Positions 1 to 8,179 of a stretch of DNA of 64,000 nucleotides are shown piece by piece. Within the stretch, counting starts at the first letter, position 1. Each line of letters opens with the position of its first letter. The stretch spans positions 4,836,001 to 4,900,000 of the forward strand of contig NZ_CP024985.1 of the NCBI RefSeq assembly GCF_002803845.1, in the 5' to 3' direction. The stretch comes from Streptomyces lavendulae subsp. lavendulae (lineage in GTDB: Bacteria; Actinomycetota; Actinomycetes; Streptomycetales; Streptomycetaceae). A program made the translations under genes and the position numbers. The notes below the pieces were generated by a model that ran no database searches, was not told the DNA's origin, and saw nothing but the letters and a program-made list of their open reading frames with translations.

Positions 1-819
1 ATGTCCGACCAGCGAGAGCATCGGGATGTCGTTGTGCGAATCGCTGTACGCGGCGCAGCGGGCGAGGTCGAGGTCCTCGGCGGCGGCCAGCGCGCGCACC
101 GCCTCGGCCTTGGCGGGGCCGTGCAGGGGCTCGCCGACCAGGCGGCCGGTGTACACGCCGTCCACGGACTCCGCGACGGTGCCCAGGGCCCCGGTCAGGC
201 CCAGGCGGCGGGCGATGATCGTGGCCGTCTCCACGGGCGCGGCGGTGACCAGCCACACCTTCTGGCCGGCGTCGAGGTGGGCCTGGGCGAGGGCGCGGGT
301 GCCGGGCCAGATCCGCTCGGCCATGTACTCGTCGTAGATCTCCTCGCCGATGGACATCAGCTCCGAGACCCGGTGGCCCTTGACGATGGACAGGGCGCTG
401 TCGCGGGCGTCCTGCATGTGGTCGGGGTCCTCGACCCCGGCGAGCCGGAACCAGGCCTGCTGCCAGGCGAAGCGGGCCAGTTCGCGGCGGCGGAAGAACT
501 CGCGCTTGTAGAGGCCGCGGCCGAAGTGGAAGATCGCGGCGCCCTGCATGACGGTGTTGTCGAGGTCGAAGAAGGCGGCGGCCAGGTCGTCGCCCGGAAC
601 CGGGAACTCCGGCTCGGGGGCGCTCTCCTCGGCGTCCGTCGCGGGCGCGGCGGAGGCCGCCGGGAGGGCCTGCGCGGCCTCGTCCTGCGGCGGTGTCGTA
701 TGAGGTGGGGCTTCGGCCTGCGCGGTCTTGCGGGCGGCCTCGGCCGAGGCCTCGCCTGCCAGCACGCTCCGCGCCGTCGCGGAGCGCCTACGGGGGGTGA
801 GCCATCCCAGAGCGGCCAT
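1..819 (-). CDS. HAD-superfamily hydrolase, SerB-like (subfamily IB), C-terminus outside window
   Basis: Phosphatase of the phosphoserine-phosphatase-like HAD group; substrate not predictable. The frame is open for 273 codons to base 1, so the C-terminus is missing. The first ~78 residues are Ala/Glu/Pro-rich and probably disordered. Motif I is FFDLDNT (nucleophile about Asp85), motif II lies in WLVTAAPVETA, the motif III lysine in GPAKAEAVR, and motif IV is YSDSHNDIPML near the cut end. The ATG at 819 begins MAALGWLTPRRR, and this frame alone carries all the motifs in order. It is divergent from the glutaredoxin-like gene. Family assignment is firm; the physiological role is unknown. Confidence 0.9.
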   Translation of the reverse strand, partial: MAALGWLTPRRRSATARSVLAGEASAEAARKTAQAEAPPHTTPPQDEAAQALPAASAAPATDAEESAPEPEFPVPGDDLAAAFFDLDNTVMQGAAIFHFGRGLYKREFFRRRELARFAWQQAWFRLAGVEDPDHMQDARDSALSIVKGHRVSELMSIGEEIYDEYMAERIWPGTRALAQAHLDAGQKVWLVTAAPVETATIIARRLGLTGALGTVAESVDGVYTGRLVGEPLHGPAKAEAVRALAAAEDLDLARCAAYSDSHNDIPMLSLVGH

Positions 820-840
820 GACGCGAGCATAGCCACTGTG

Positions 841-856
841 TTCGGGAGTTCCCGAA
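841..856. promoter_or_regulatory. Inverted repeat in divergent promoter region
   Basis: TTCGGGAGTTCCCGAA has 7-base perfect arms around a GT centre. It sits 22 bases upstream of the HAD hydrolase start and 62 bases upstream of the glutaredoxin-like start. It could be an operator for either gene, but no regulator can be named. In GC-rich DNA a short palindrome can arise by chance. Confidence 0.3.
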
Positions 857-918
857 CCGCCGGGAAACGGAGCGGTTAACTCTTCGGGCACCGCGGCGCG
901 GCGCGGGACAATGAGGAC

Positions 919-1197
919 ATGAGTCCTTTGCTGCGCCGTAAGGAAAAGAAGCGTCCCGGGGAGCGGATGGTCACGCTCATCGGGAAGCCGGGGTGTCACC
1001 TGTGCGACGACGCCCAGGAGGTCATCGAATCGATCTGCGCCGAGACGGGCGCACAGTGGGAGAAGAAGGACATTTCGCAGGACGAGGAGCTCTACCGGCT
1101 GCACTGGGAGCAGATTCCGGTGGTGCTGATCGACGGCGAACAGCACACCTTCTGGAGGGTGAACCCGGACCGGCTGCGGCGGGCATTGGGAGCCTGA
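919..1197 (+). CDS. Glutaredoxin-like thiol-disulfide protein
   Basis: Small (92 aa) thioredoxin-fold protein of the glutaredoxin family (DUF836/glutaredoxin 2-like). Residues 17-29 read MVTLIGKPGCHLC, giving the beta strand and a CHLC redox motif. The cis-proline is in the QIPVVLIDGE segment around residue 68. A basic N-terminal stretch (RRKEKKRPGERM) precedes the fold, so Met17 is a possible alternative start. It lies directly upstream of rex in the same orientation, separated by 273 bases that contain the Rex operator. It is therefore probably transcribed separately from rex-hemACD, although a shared redox theme is plausible. The electron donor is unknown. Confidence 0.88.
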   Translation: MSPLLRRKEKKRPGERMVTLIGKPGCHLCDDAQEVIESICAETGAQWEKKDISQDEELYRLHWEQIPVVLIDGEQHTFWRVNPDRLRRALGA

Positions 1198-1374
1198 CCC
1201 CTCCGGCGGTTACCATCGTGGGCGATTTATGGGGGCTCGGGGGCGTATTGATGAGGAGTGTGTACCGCTTTGCCCCCCTCCGGATTTGAACGGGTTCGGC
1301 CCGTTCCCGGTTCCCGCCTTCCCTGCCCGACCCGCGTGACCCCGGTCACTTTGCTCGGACAAAGCGGACACAAT

Positions 1375-1396
1375 CTTTGTGCACGCGTTCACAAAG
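1375..1396. promoter_or_regulatory. Rex operator (ROP) with overlapping promoter of rex-hemACD
   Basis: The core at 1378-1393, TGTGCACGCGTTCACA, differs at one base from the actinobacterial Rex consensus TGTGAACGCGTTCACA. The dyad continues outward with CTT/AAG, giving a 22-base inverted repeat with one mismatch. A possible promoter has TTGTGC at 1377-1382, a 17-base spacer and TAGCCT at 1400-1405, so bound Rex would cover the -35 element. Rex autoregulation of this operon is established for S. coelicolor; the promoter elements here are my inference. A second small dyad, CTTTG...CAAAG, lies at 1349-1364. Confidence 0.88.
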
Positions 1397-1470
1397 ACAT
1401 AGCCTGCACTCGACGGGGCGGTCCTGGGACAAGTGGCCGCCTGCAGCCCCGCTCATCCCGCAGGAGCATC

Positions 1471-2313
1471 GTGGCAACTGGCCGAACTCACCGACCGGCG
1501 ACCCGCAGCCGAGGTATTCCCGAGGCCACTGTCGCCCGGCTTCCGCTGTACCTGCGCGCCCTCACCGCGCTCTCCGAGCGATCGGTGCCCACGGTGTCCT
1601 CCGAAGAGCTCGCGACCGCCGCCGGGGTCAACTCGGCGAAGCTGCGCAAGGACTTCTCGTACCTCGGTTCCTACGGGACGCGGGGCGTCGGCTACGACGT
1701 CGAGTACCTCGTCTACCAGATCTCCCGCGAACTCGGCCTGACCCAGGACTGGCCGGTCGTCATCGTCGGCATCGGAAACCTCGGCGCCGCGCTCGCCAAC
1801 TACGGCGGTTTCGCCTCCCGCGGGTTCCGCGTGGCCGCGCTGATCGACGCCGACCCCGCGATGGCCGGCAAGCCGGTCGCCGGCATGCCCGTCCAGCACA
1901 CCGACGACCTGGAGAAGATCATCGAGGAGAACGGCGTCTCGATCGGGGTCATCGCGACCCCGGCCGGCGCCGCGCAGCAGGTGAGCGAGCGGCTCATCGC
2001 CGCCGGGGTCACCTCCATCCTGAACTTCGCACCGACCGTGCTGTCCGTCCCCGACGGCGTGGACGTCCGCAAGGTCGACCTGTCGATCGAGCTCCAGATC
2101 CTGGCCTTCCACGAGCAGCGCAAGGCCGGCGAGGAAGCGGCCGCCGCGGGCACCGGCCCCGTCGCCGAGGCCGCTGCGGGCGCCGGCACGGGCACGGGTA
2201 CGGGCGCCGCGCCCGCCGCCGCCGTCGAGCCGCCGGCCGGCCGGGCCGCCGCGGCCGCCGCCGCACGCAAGGGCGGCCCCGAGGGCGACGTCCCGGCGGT
2301 GATGCCGGCATGA
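1471..2313 (+). CDS. rex: Redox-sensing transcriptional repressor Rex
   Basis: Senses the NADH/NAD+ ratio and represses respiratory and haem genes. The GTG at 1471 follows CAGGAG at 1461-1466, and no other start has a comparable ribosome site. Residues ~16-80 form the winged helix (LPLYLRALTALSE, then VNSAKLRKDFSYLGSYGTRG, typical of Rex). Residues ~93-100 carry the Rossmann dinucleotide motif VGIGNLGAAL, and the domain-swap helix near residue 210 includes DLSIELQILAFHEQRK. The C-terminal ~60 residues are an Ala/Gly-rich tail longer than in other Rex proteins I recall. The stop overlaps the hemA start (ATGA), so the genes are translationally coupled. The operator just upstream implies autoregulation. 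Confidence 0.97.
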   Translation: MATGRTHRPATRSRGIPEATVARLPLYLRALTALSERSVPTVSSEELATAAGVNSAKLRKDFSYLGSYGTRGVGYDVEYLVYQISRELGLTQDWPVVIVGIGNLGAALANYGGFASRGFRVAALIDADPAMAGKPVAGMPVQHTDDLEKIIEENGVSIGVIATPAGAAQQVSERLIAAGVTSILNFAPTVLSVPDGVDVRKVDLSIELQILAFHEQRKAGEEAAAAGTGPVAEAAAGAGTGTGTGAAPAAAVEPPAGRAAAAAAARKGGPEGDVPAVMPA

Positions 2314-4100
2314 GTCTGCTCGTCGTGGGCCTCAGCCACCGCAGCGCACCCGTGAGCGTCCTGGAGCGGGCCTCGCTGTCCGCCGACGCCAAGGTCAAGC
2401 TGCTGCACGACACGCTGGCCGCCGAGCCGGCGGCCGAGGCCACCGTGCTCGCCACCTGCAACCGGATCGAGCTGTACGCCGACGTGGACAAGTTCCACGC
2501 CGGTGTCGCCGAGCTGTCCACGCTGCTGGCCCAGCACAGCGGGGTCGCGCTGGAGGAGCTCACCCCCTACCTCTACGTGCACTACGAGGACCGGGCGGTG
2601 CACCACCTGTTCTCGGTGGCGTGCGGCCTCGACTCGATGGTCGTCGGCGAGGGCCAGATCCTCGGCCAGATCAAGGACGCGCTCGCGCTGGGCCAGGAGC
2701 TCCACACGGCCGGCCGGCTGATCAACGACCTCTTCCAACAGGCGCTGCGCGTCGGCAAGCGGGCGCACTCGGAGACCGGGATCGACCGGGCCGGACAGTC
2801 GCTGGTGACCTTCGGCCTGGAGCAGCTCGCCGGGCACGCGGTGCCCGTCGGCGAGTGGGCCGCGGGCAAGCGCGCGCTGGTGATCGGCGCCGGGTCGATG
2901 TCCTCGCTGGCCGCAGCGACGCTCGCGCGGGTGGGCGTCGCCGAGATCGTCGTGGCGAACCGGACCGCGGAGCGGGCGGAGCGTCTCGCGGAGATTCTGG
3001 TTGCCTCGGGCACCGGTGTCGCGGCGCGGGCCGTGACGATGGGGGCCGTCGCCGACGAACTGACACGTGTTGACGTGGTCGTCTCCTGTACGGGGGCCAC
3101 CGGACTGGTCCTGACCGGGGACGACGTCGCGCGCGCGGTGGAGGGCGACCCCACGCTTCCCTTCCAGGCGGGACCGGAAGGGCGGGACCCCGCCGCGGGT
3201 CCGGCCGGCGGCTCCGCCGCGGGCGGGCGGGACTTCGCCCCGGGCACGGGTGACGGTCTTCGGGCGGCAGCCGGTGGGCCGGGCGCACAGGCGCTCGCCG
3301 TGGCCGACGCCGAGGTCGTGGCGCGGCTCGTGGCCGCCGCCGAGGCCGGGCGCCGGCTCGCCGACGCCGGGGCCGCGCGGACCATCGCGCCCGCGCCGGC
3401 CGCCACCGGGCCCGACGGCTGCCCCCTCGGCCCGGACGCCCCCGCCGGGGACGGCCGCTCCGCGCTGACCGGGGTCGACGCCACCTCCCTCGAACTGCAC
3501 GGCACCTGGGCCGACCAGGGCGAGGCCGCCGCGCAGCGGCAGCCCCGCCGCACGGTCCGCAGCAGCGTCGACGCCGCGGCCGTCCGGCTCGCGCTGCTCG
3601 ACCTGGCCATGCCCCGGGACATCGACGCCGCCGTGCACCGCATCCCCGGGGTGCGCCTCGTCGACATCGAGAGCCTCGCCGAGGCCTCGGCCGACGCCCC
3701 TATGGCGGCCGACGTCGACGCCGTGCGCACGATCGTCGCCGACGAGGTGGCCGCCTTCGGCGCCGCCCAGCGCGCCGCGCACATCACCCCCACCGTCGTC
3801 GCCCTGCGGGCGATGGCCGCCGAGGTCGTCGCCATGGAGGTGGCACGGCTCGACGGGCGGGTACCCGACCTCGACGAGCGGCAGCGGTCCGAGGTCACCC
3901 AGACCGTGCGCCGCGTCGTCGACAAGCTCCTCCACGCGCCGACCGTGCGCGTCAAGCAGCTCGCGAGCGAGCCCGGCGGCGCCGGGTACGCCGAGGCGCT
4001 GCGCGAACTCTTCGACCTCGACCCTCAGACGGTGGAATCCGTCAGCCGGGCGGACGCGGCCGATCCGAAGAACGACGACGACCCAGGACGGGCATCATGA
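2310..4100 (+). CDS. hemA: Glutamyl-tRNA reductase
   Basis: First committed step of C5-pathway tetrapyrrole synthesis: reduces Glu-tRNA to glutamate-1-semialdehyde, which hemL (35.4 kb) then converts. The start ATG overlaps the rex stop. The catalytic cysteine is Cys50 in ATCNRIELY. LDSMVVGEGQILGQIK (about 108-122) is the substrate/tRNA domain signature, and the NADPH-binding motif is VIGAGSMSSLAA (about 191-202). At 596 aa it is much longer than the usual ~420-460: an Ala/Gly/Pro-rich insertion at about residues 281-425 splits the nucleotide-binding domain before the LLDLAMPRDIDAAV segment. Streptomyces HemA proteins are known to be enlarged here; the function of the insert is unknown. Regulated by Rex through the upstream operator. 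Confidence 0.97.
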   Translation: MSLLVVGLSHRSAPVSVLERASLSADAKVKLLHDTLAAEPAAEATVLATCNRIELYADVDKFHAGVAELSTLLAQHSGVALEELTPYLYVHYEDRAVHHLFSVACGLDSMVVGEGQILGQIKDALALGQELHTAGRLINDLFQQALRVGKRAHSETGIDRAGQSLVTFGLEQLAGHAVPVGEWAAGKRALVIGAGSMSSLAAATLARVGVAEIVVANRTAERAERLAEILVASGTGVAARAVTMGAVADELTRVDVVVSCTGATGLVLTGDDVARAVEGDPTLPFQAGPEGRDPAAGPAGGSAAGGRDFAPGTGDGLRAAAGGPGAQALAVADAEVVARLVAAAEAGRRLADAGAARTIAPAPAATGPDGCPLGPDAPAGDGRSALTGVDATSLELHGTWADQGEAAAQRQPRRTVRSSVDAAAVRLALLDLAMPRDIDAAVHRIPGVRLVDIESLAEASADAPMAADVDAVRTIVADEVAAFGAAQRAAHITPTVVALRAMAAEVVAMEVARLDGRVPDLDERQRSEVTQTVRRVVDKLLHAPTVRVKQLASEPGGAGYAEALRELFDLDPQTVESVSRADAADPKNDDDPGRAS

Positions 4101-5065
4101 ACACACGTCCCGACCAGCCCCTCAGGCTCGGCACGCGGCGCAGCAAGCTGGCCATGTCCCAGTCCGGGCACGTCGCCGAGGCGGTACGGGCGATCACCGG
4201 CCGGCCGGTGGAGCTCGTGGAGATCACGACCTACGGTGACGTGTCCCGCGAGAACCTGGCCCAGATCGGCGGCACCGGGGTGTTCGTCACCGCGCTGCGC
4301 GACGCACTGGTCCGCGGCGAGGTCGACTTCGCCGTGCACTCGCTGAAGGACCTGCCGACGACCCAGCCCGACGAGCTGGTCATCGCGGCCATGCCGAAGC
4401 GGGAGGACCCGCGCGACGCGCTCGTGGCGCGGGACGGCCTGACCTTCGAGCAGCTGCCCGACGGCGCCCGCGTGGGCACCGGCTCGCCGCGCCGCACGGC
4501 GCAGCTGCACGCGTACGCCCGCAGTCTGGGCAAGCGCATCGAGACCGTCGCGATCCGCGGCAACGTCGACACCCGCATCGGGTTCGTGCGCGACGGGGAG
4601 CTCGACGCCGTCGTGCTGGCCGCCGCCGGCCTGAACCGGATCGGCCGCGGCGACGAGGCGACCGACCTGCTGTCGGTCGACAACATGCTGCCCGCGCCCG
4701 GCCAGGGTGCCCTGGCCGTGGAGTGCCTCGCGTCCGACGCGGAGCTCGTCGCCGCACTCGGTGAGCTCGACGACCCGCACACCCGGGCCGCCGTCACCGC
4801 GGAGCGGGTCCTGCTCGCCGCCCTGGAGGCCGGATGCAGCGCCCCCGTGGGCGCGCTCGCCGACCTGCTGGCCGACGGGGAGATTGTCAATGAAATGCGC
4901 CTGCGCGGTGTCGTCGGAACCCTCGACGGAACCACGCTGGTGCAGCTGTCCACCACCGGTCCCGTGCCCCAGTCGTACGACGAGGCCATGGCGCTCGGCC
5001 GCGAACTCGCGGACGAGATGCTGGCCAAGGGCGCGGCCGGTCTGATGGGGGAGCGATCCCTTTGA
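4097..5065 (+). CDS. hemC: Porphobilinogen deaminase (hydroxymethylbilane synthase)
   Basis: Polymerises four porphobilinogen molecules into hydroxymethylbilane. The 322 aa length is standard. Residues 10-23 LRLGTRRSKLAMSQ are the family start, catalytic Asp85 is in HSLKDLP, arginine-rich GTGSPRRTAQL (128-137) binds substrate, and Cys247 in EAGCSAPVG carries the dipyrromethane cofactor. The ATG overlaps the hemA stop (ATGA), and the stop overlaps the TTG start of hemD. It is the third gene of the Rex-controlled operon. Substrate comes from hemB, which is not in this operon but 4.5 kb downstream. Confidence 0.98.
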   Translation: MNTRPDQPLRLGTRRSKLAMSQSGHVAEAVRAITGRPVELVEITTYGDVSRENLAQIGGTGVFVTALRDALVRGEVDFAVHSLKDLPTTQPDELVIAAMPKREDPRDALVARDGLTFEQLPDGARVGTGSPRRTAQLHAYARSLGKRIETVAIRGNVDTRIGFVRDGELDAVVLAAAGLNRIGRGDEATDLLSVDNMLPAPGQGALAVECLASDAELVAALGELDDPHTRAAVTAERVLLAALEAGCSAPVGALADLLADGEIVNEMRLRGVVGTLDGTTLVQLSTTGPVPQSYDEAMALGRELADEMLAKGAAGLMGERSL

Positions 5066-6729
5066 ACCCCTCAAGCCCCACCACCTCCGCTTTTCCGGCC
5101 GTCGCCGCGCAGGGACTCGTCACCTTCCTCGGTGCCGGCCCCGGCGACCCGGGTCTGCTGACACTGCGCGCCGTGGAGGCGCTCGCCGCCGCGGACGTAC
5201 TGATCGCCGAGCCAGAGGTGCTCGACGTCGTACGGACCCACGCGCGCGCGGGCGTCGACACGCCGCAGCTGACGGTCGCTGACGAACTGTCAGCCGCCGC
5301 CGGGGTCCCGGTGATCCGCGACGCCGCCAATCTTGTCATGGAGGCCGCGCGCTCCGGCAGGCGGGTCGTCCGTGCCGTCACCGGCGACCCGGGGCTCGAC
5401 GGGAACGCCGCCTCGGAGATGCTGGCCTGCGCCCACGGGGGGATCCCCTTCGAGGTGGTGCCCGGTGTCGCCACCGCCGTCGGCGTGCCCGCCTACGCGG
5501 GTGTGCCGCTGCGCGGCGAGCAGGGCGCCGACGTCCGCTTCGTCGACGCCCGGCACGCCTCGCAGCGCTGCTGGAGCGAGGTGGGCACCAGCGAGTGCAG
5601 CGTCGTCGTCTCCGCGACCCTGGAGACCGTCTCCGCCGCCGCCGCCGAGCTGGTGTCGGCCGGCCGCAAGCCGGAGACCCCGCTGACGGTGACCGTCGGC
5701 GGTACGACGACCCGGCAGCGGACCTGGAGCGCGACCCTGGGCACCATCGCCCAGGTGTTCAAGCAGGGCAAGGTGCTCCCCTCCCCCGAGGGCGCACGGC
5801 CCGTCATAGCCGTGGTCGGTGAGCAGGGCGCCGCCGCACGGCGCGAGGAGCTGGCCTGGTTCGAGTCGAAGCCGCTGTTCGGCTGGCGGGTCCTCGTACC
5901 GCGCACCAAGGAGCAGGCCGCTTCGCTCTCCGACCAGCTGCGTTCGTACGGCGCGGTGCCCCACGAGGTGCCGACCATCGCCGTGGAGCCGCCGCGCACC
6001 CCGCAGCAGATGGAGCGGGCGGTCAAGGGCCTGGTCACCGGCCGCTACGAGTGGATCGCCTTCACCTCCGTCAACGCGGTCAAGGCGGTGCGGGAGAAGT
6101 TCGAGGAGTACGGGCTCGACGCGCGCGCCTTCGCGGGCATCAAGGTCGCCGCGGTCGGCGAGCAGACCGCAGCCGCGCTGGTCGAGTTCGGCGTGAAGCC
6201 GGACCTGGTGCCGAGCGGCGAGCAGTCGGCCGCCGGGCTGCTGGAGGACTGGCCGCCCTACGACCCGGTCTTCGACCCCATCGACCGCGTCTTCCTGCCG
6301 CGCGCCGACATCGCCACCGAGACCCTGGTGGCCGGGCTGATCGAGCTGGGCTGGGAGGTCGACGACGTCACGGCCTACCGGACCGTGCGCGCGTCGCCGC
6401 CGCCGGCCGACACCCGTGAGGCGATCAAGGGCGGCGGCTTCGACGCCGTTCTCTTCACCTCGTCCTCGACCGTCCGCAACCTGGTCGGCATCGCGGGCAA
6501 GCCGCACAACGTGACCGTCATCGCCTGCATCGGGCCGGCCACCGCCAAGACGGCGGAGGAGCACGGCCTGCGCGTGGACGTGCTGTCGCCGGAGCCGAGC
6601 GTGGGCAAGCTGGCGGAGGCGCTCGCCGCGTACGGCGAGGCCCGCCGCGAGGCCGCGAAGGAGGCCGGGGAAACGGTCTCCCGCCCGAGCGAACGCCGTC
6701 CGGGCGCGCGGCGCCGTCGCACGACGTGA
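5062..6729 (+). CDS. hemD: Uroporphyrinogen-III synthase fused to a degenerate SUMT-like methylase domain
   Basis: Closes hydroxymethylbilane to uroporphyrinogen III (C-terminal half) and carries an N-terminal tetrapyrrole-methylase fold. The start is taken as TTG at 5062, overlapping the hemC stop, with GGGGGAG at 5046-5052. The N-terminal ~260 residues have the methylase loop FLGAGPGDPGLLTLRA and PGVATAVGVPAYAGVPL. However, the SAM-binding stretch that normally reads RLKGGDP is VRAVTGDPGLDG, so methyltransferase activity is doubtful. The HemD domain begins near GWRVLVPRTKEQA, with WIAFTSVNAVKAV and FTSSSTVRNLVGI as typical blocks. A strong hairpin follows the stop, ending the operon without hemB. 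Confidence 0.93.
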   Translation: MNPSSPTTSAFPAVAAQGLVTFLGAGPGDPGLLTLRAVEALAAADVLIAEPEVLDVVRTHARAGVDTPQLTVADELSAAAGVPVIRDAANLVMEAARSGRRVVRAVTGDPGLDGNAASEMLACAHGGIPFEVVPGVATAVGVPAYAGVPLRGEQGADVRFVDARHASQRCWSEVGTSECSVVVSATLETVSAAAAELVSAGRKPETPLTVTVGGTTTRQRTWSATLGTIAQVFKQGKVLPSPEGARPVIAVVGEQGAAARREELAWFESKPLFGWRVLVPRTKEQAASLSDQLRSYGAVPHEVPTIAVEPPRTPQQMERAVKGLVTGRYEWIAFTSVNAVKAVREKFEEYGLDARAFAGIKVAAVGEQTAAALVEFGVKPDLVPSGEQSAAGLLEDWPPYDPVFDPIDRVFLPRADIATETLVAGLIELGWEVDDVTAYRTVRASPPPADTREAIKGGGFDAVLFTSSSTVRNLVGIAGKPHNVTVIACIGPATAKTAEEHGLRVDVLSPEPSVGKLAEALAAYGEARREAAKEAGETVSRPSERRPGARRRRTT

Positions 6730-6763
6730 GCGGCTTAGGCGGGGCGGCTCCGCCGCAGGACAC

Positions 6764-6806
6764 GGGGAAGGGGCCCGGGTGCACAGCGCACCCGGGCCCC
6801 TTCCCC
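6764..6806 (+). terminator. Terminator of the rex-hemACD operon
   Basis: Perfect inverted repeat with 19-base arms (6764-6782 and 6788-6806) and a 5-base loop, beginning 35 bases after the hemD stop. There is no T-run, as is common in streptomycetes. It isolates the hem operon from the HEAT-repeat gene downstream. Confidence 0.85.
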
Positions 6807-6878
6807 CGTTCCCGGGGGTAATCCGGTGGTCCGCCGGCCCCCGTCGGGCGAGGATCGCCGCCGGACGAAGGGGGACGG

Positions 6879-8111
6879 ATGGCGGAGCGGGACGGGATGT
6901 CGGGGCTGTGCGCGGCGGTCGCGGCGTACGCGGTGGAGACCGTCGAGGAGCTGGTCGCGGCCGGGGCGGACCCGGACCGGGTGCTGCTGCAAGCCGTCGA
7001 AGGGGGCTCCCCGGCGGTGGTGTCGGCGCTGCTGGACGAGCGTTCCGCGCCGCTGCCGGAGGCGGAGCGAGACCGGCTGCTGGTCGCGGCCCGCTGGTGG
7101 TACGAGCGGGGCGCGGAGGGCGAGCTGCGGCGGCTGACGGGGGCGACGGGCCCGGCGGACGTCCGGTGGGTGCGGGACGGCACGGAAGACCGCGTCGAGG
7201 AGGTCACCCTCGGCGGGCGCACCGTACGGGCCGGGCACGGAGCCGTCCTGACCCAGCTGGAGTGGCGGTACCGGATCCTGGCCCCGGTCGGGGAACTGAT
7301 GGCCCGCGCGGTGCGGCACGAGGACGGTGCGGGGGACGAGGAGCACGTCGACCGGTCGGCAGCCTGCTGGGTGCTGCTGTCGCGGCAGAGCGCGGAGACG
7401 TGGCGGGAGGTGGTGGACTTCCGCCGGCACCCCTCGCCCGCGCACCGGGCGTTCGTCGCCGATTTCCTGGGCCTGGGCAGGCTGATGTCCGGCGTCACGG
7501 ACCACGCCCCCTGGTACGAGAAGCGGCGTGCCGAGCTGCTTCCCGGCTGGGCCGACACGGAACGGGACGCCGGGGTACTGGCGAGGGTGCTCCGGCTCGT
7601 GTCCGAGGAGGACCTCCCGCAGGCGCGGGAGTTCGGGCTGCGGTACGCGGGGCATCCGGACCCCCGGGTGCGGAGCCGGGTGCCGTGGATGTTCGACCGG
7701 CCGCTGGACCCGGAGACGGCACGGGCGGTGTGCGACCTCGGGCGGGACCCCGACGCGGGGGTACGGGCGGAGGCCGCCGGGGTGCTGGGCGGGGAGGAGC
7801 TCGGGGAGCCGGACAGGGCGGTGCTGCTCGCCCTGCTCCGGGACGCGGACCCACAGGTCCGGCACCGGGCCGTGCGGGCCACCGCCCGCGGCGCCGACCG
7901 CTCGCCGGAGGTCACGGAGGCGCTGGCGGAGCTCCTGGACGCGGAGGAGCAGGACGTCCGGCTCAGCGCCGCCTACGGCCTGGCCCTACGGGACGATCCC
8001 CGGACGCCGGAGGCCTACGCCCGGGTGGGCCCACTGGGCCCGGAGTTCGCACACGACACCCGGCTCGACGGGCTGTGGCACTGGCGCCTCAGGAACGCAC
8101 CCAACGGGTGA
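6879..8111 (+). CDS. HEAT-repeat / ankyrin-like repeat protein
   Basis: Repeat-scaffold protein of 410 aa with no catalytic motif. Residues ~8-60 look like one or two ankyrin-type units (AYAVETVEELVAAGADPD, EGGSPAVVSALLDE). The C-terminal part from ~245 contains HEAT-like units with the recurring pattern of aspartate, V/R and hydrophobic helices (PDPRVRSRVPWMF, PDAGVRAEAAGVLG, ADPQVRHRAVRATA, EQDVRLSAAYGLAL). A protein-protein binding role is likely; the partner is unknown. It stands alone after the hem terminator. The opposite strand of its last ~100 bases carries the tail of a broken DUF397 gene, so its 3' end marks a rearrangement junction. Confidence 0.75.
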   Translation: MAERDGMSGLCAAVAAYAVETVEELVAAGADPDRVLLQAVEGGSPAVVSALLDERSAPLPEAERDRLLVAARWWYERGAEGELRRLTGATGPADVRWVRDGTEDRVEEVTLGGRTVRAGHGAVLTQLEWRYRILAPVGELMARAVRHEDGAGDEEHVDRSAACWVLLSRQSAETWREVVDFRRHPSPAHRAFVADFLGLGRLMSGVTDHAPWYEKRRAELLPGWADTERDAGVLARVLRLVSEEDLPQAREFGLRYAGHPDPRVRSRVPWMFDRPLDPETARAVCDLGRDPDAGVRAEAAGVLGGEELGEPDRAVLLALLRDADPQVRHRAVRATARGADRSPEVTEALAELLDAEEQDVRLSAAYGLALRDDPRTPEAYARVGPLGPEFAHDTRLDGLWHWRLRNAPNG

Positions 8112-8179
8112 AGTCGCTCCAGGGCGGCGCCCCGGTCGCTGTTGTAACTGGACTTGAACCACTTCAGTGCGGTGCTCAC
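8015..8179 (-). pseudogene. Truncated DUF397 gene fused out of frame family into the HEAT-gene end
   Basis: GTG at 8179 overlaps the stop of the XRE regulator (GTGA) and begins VSTALKWFKSSYNSDRG, the characteristic start of DUF397 proteins. After about 17 residues the resemblance ends: the second KSSYS-type block and the C-terminal VRDSK segment of the family are absent. The reading frame then runs antisense through the end of the HEAT-repeat CDS to a TAG at 8015. I infer a deletion or insertion that removed the distal DUF397 sequence. Whether the 54-residue product is made is unknown. Confidence 0.65.

Noticed and set aside
1..879. A 292-codon plus-strand frame from the window start
   Set aside because: It is the antisense of the HAD hydrolase, which has all family motifs in order.
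1800..3935. A 711-codon open frame on the minus strand across rex and hemA
   Set aside because: It is antisense to two firmly identified genes, its Gly/Arg/His-rich translation has no domain, and long antisense frames are expected at this GC content.
7495..7854. Pro/Arg-rich minus-strand frames
   Set aside because: Typical GC-rich shadows without start context or domains.
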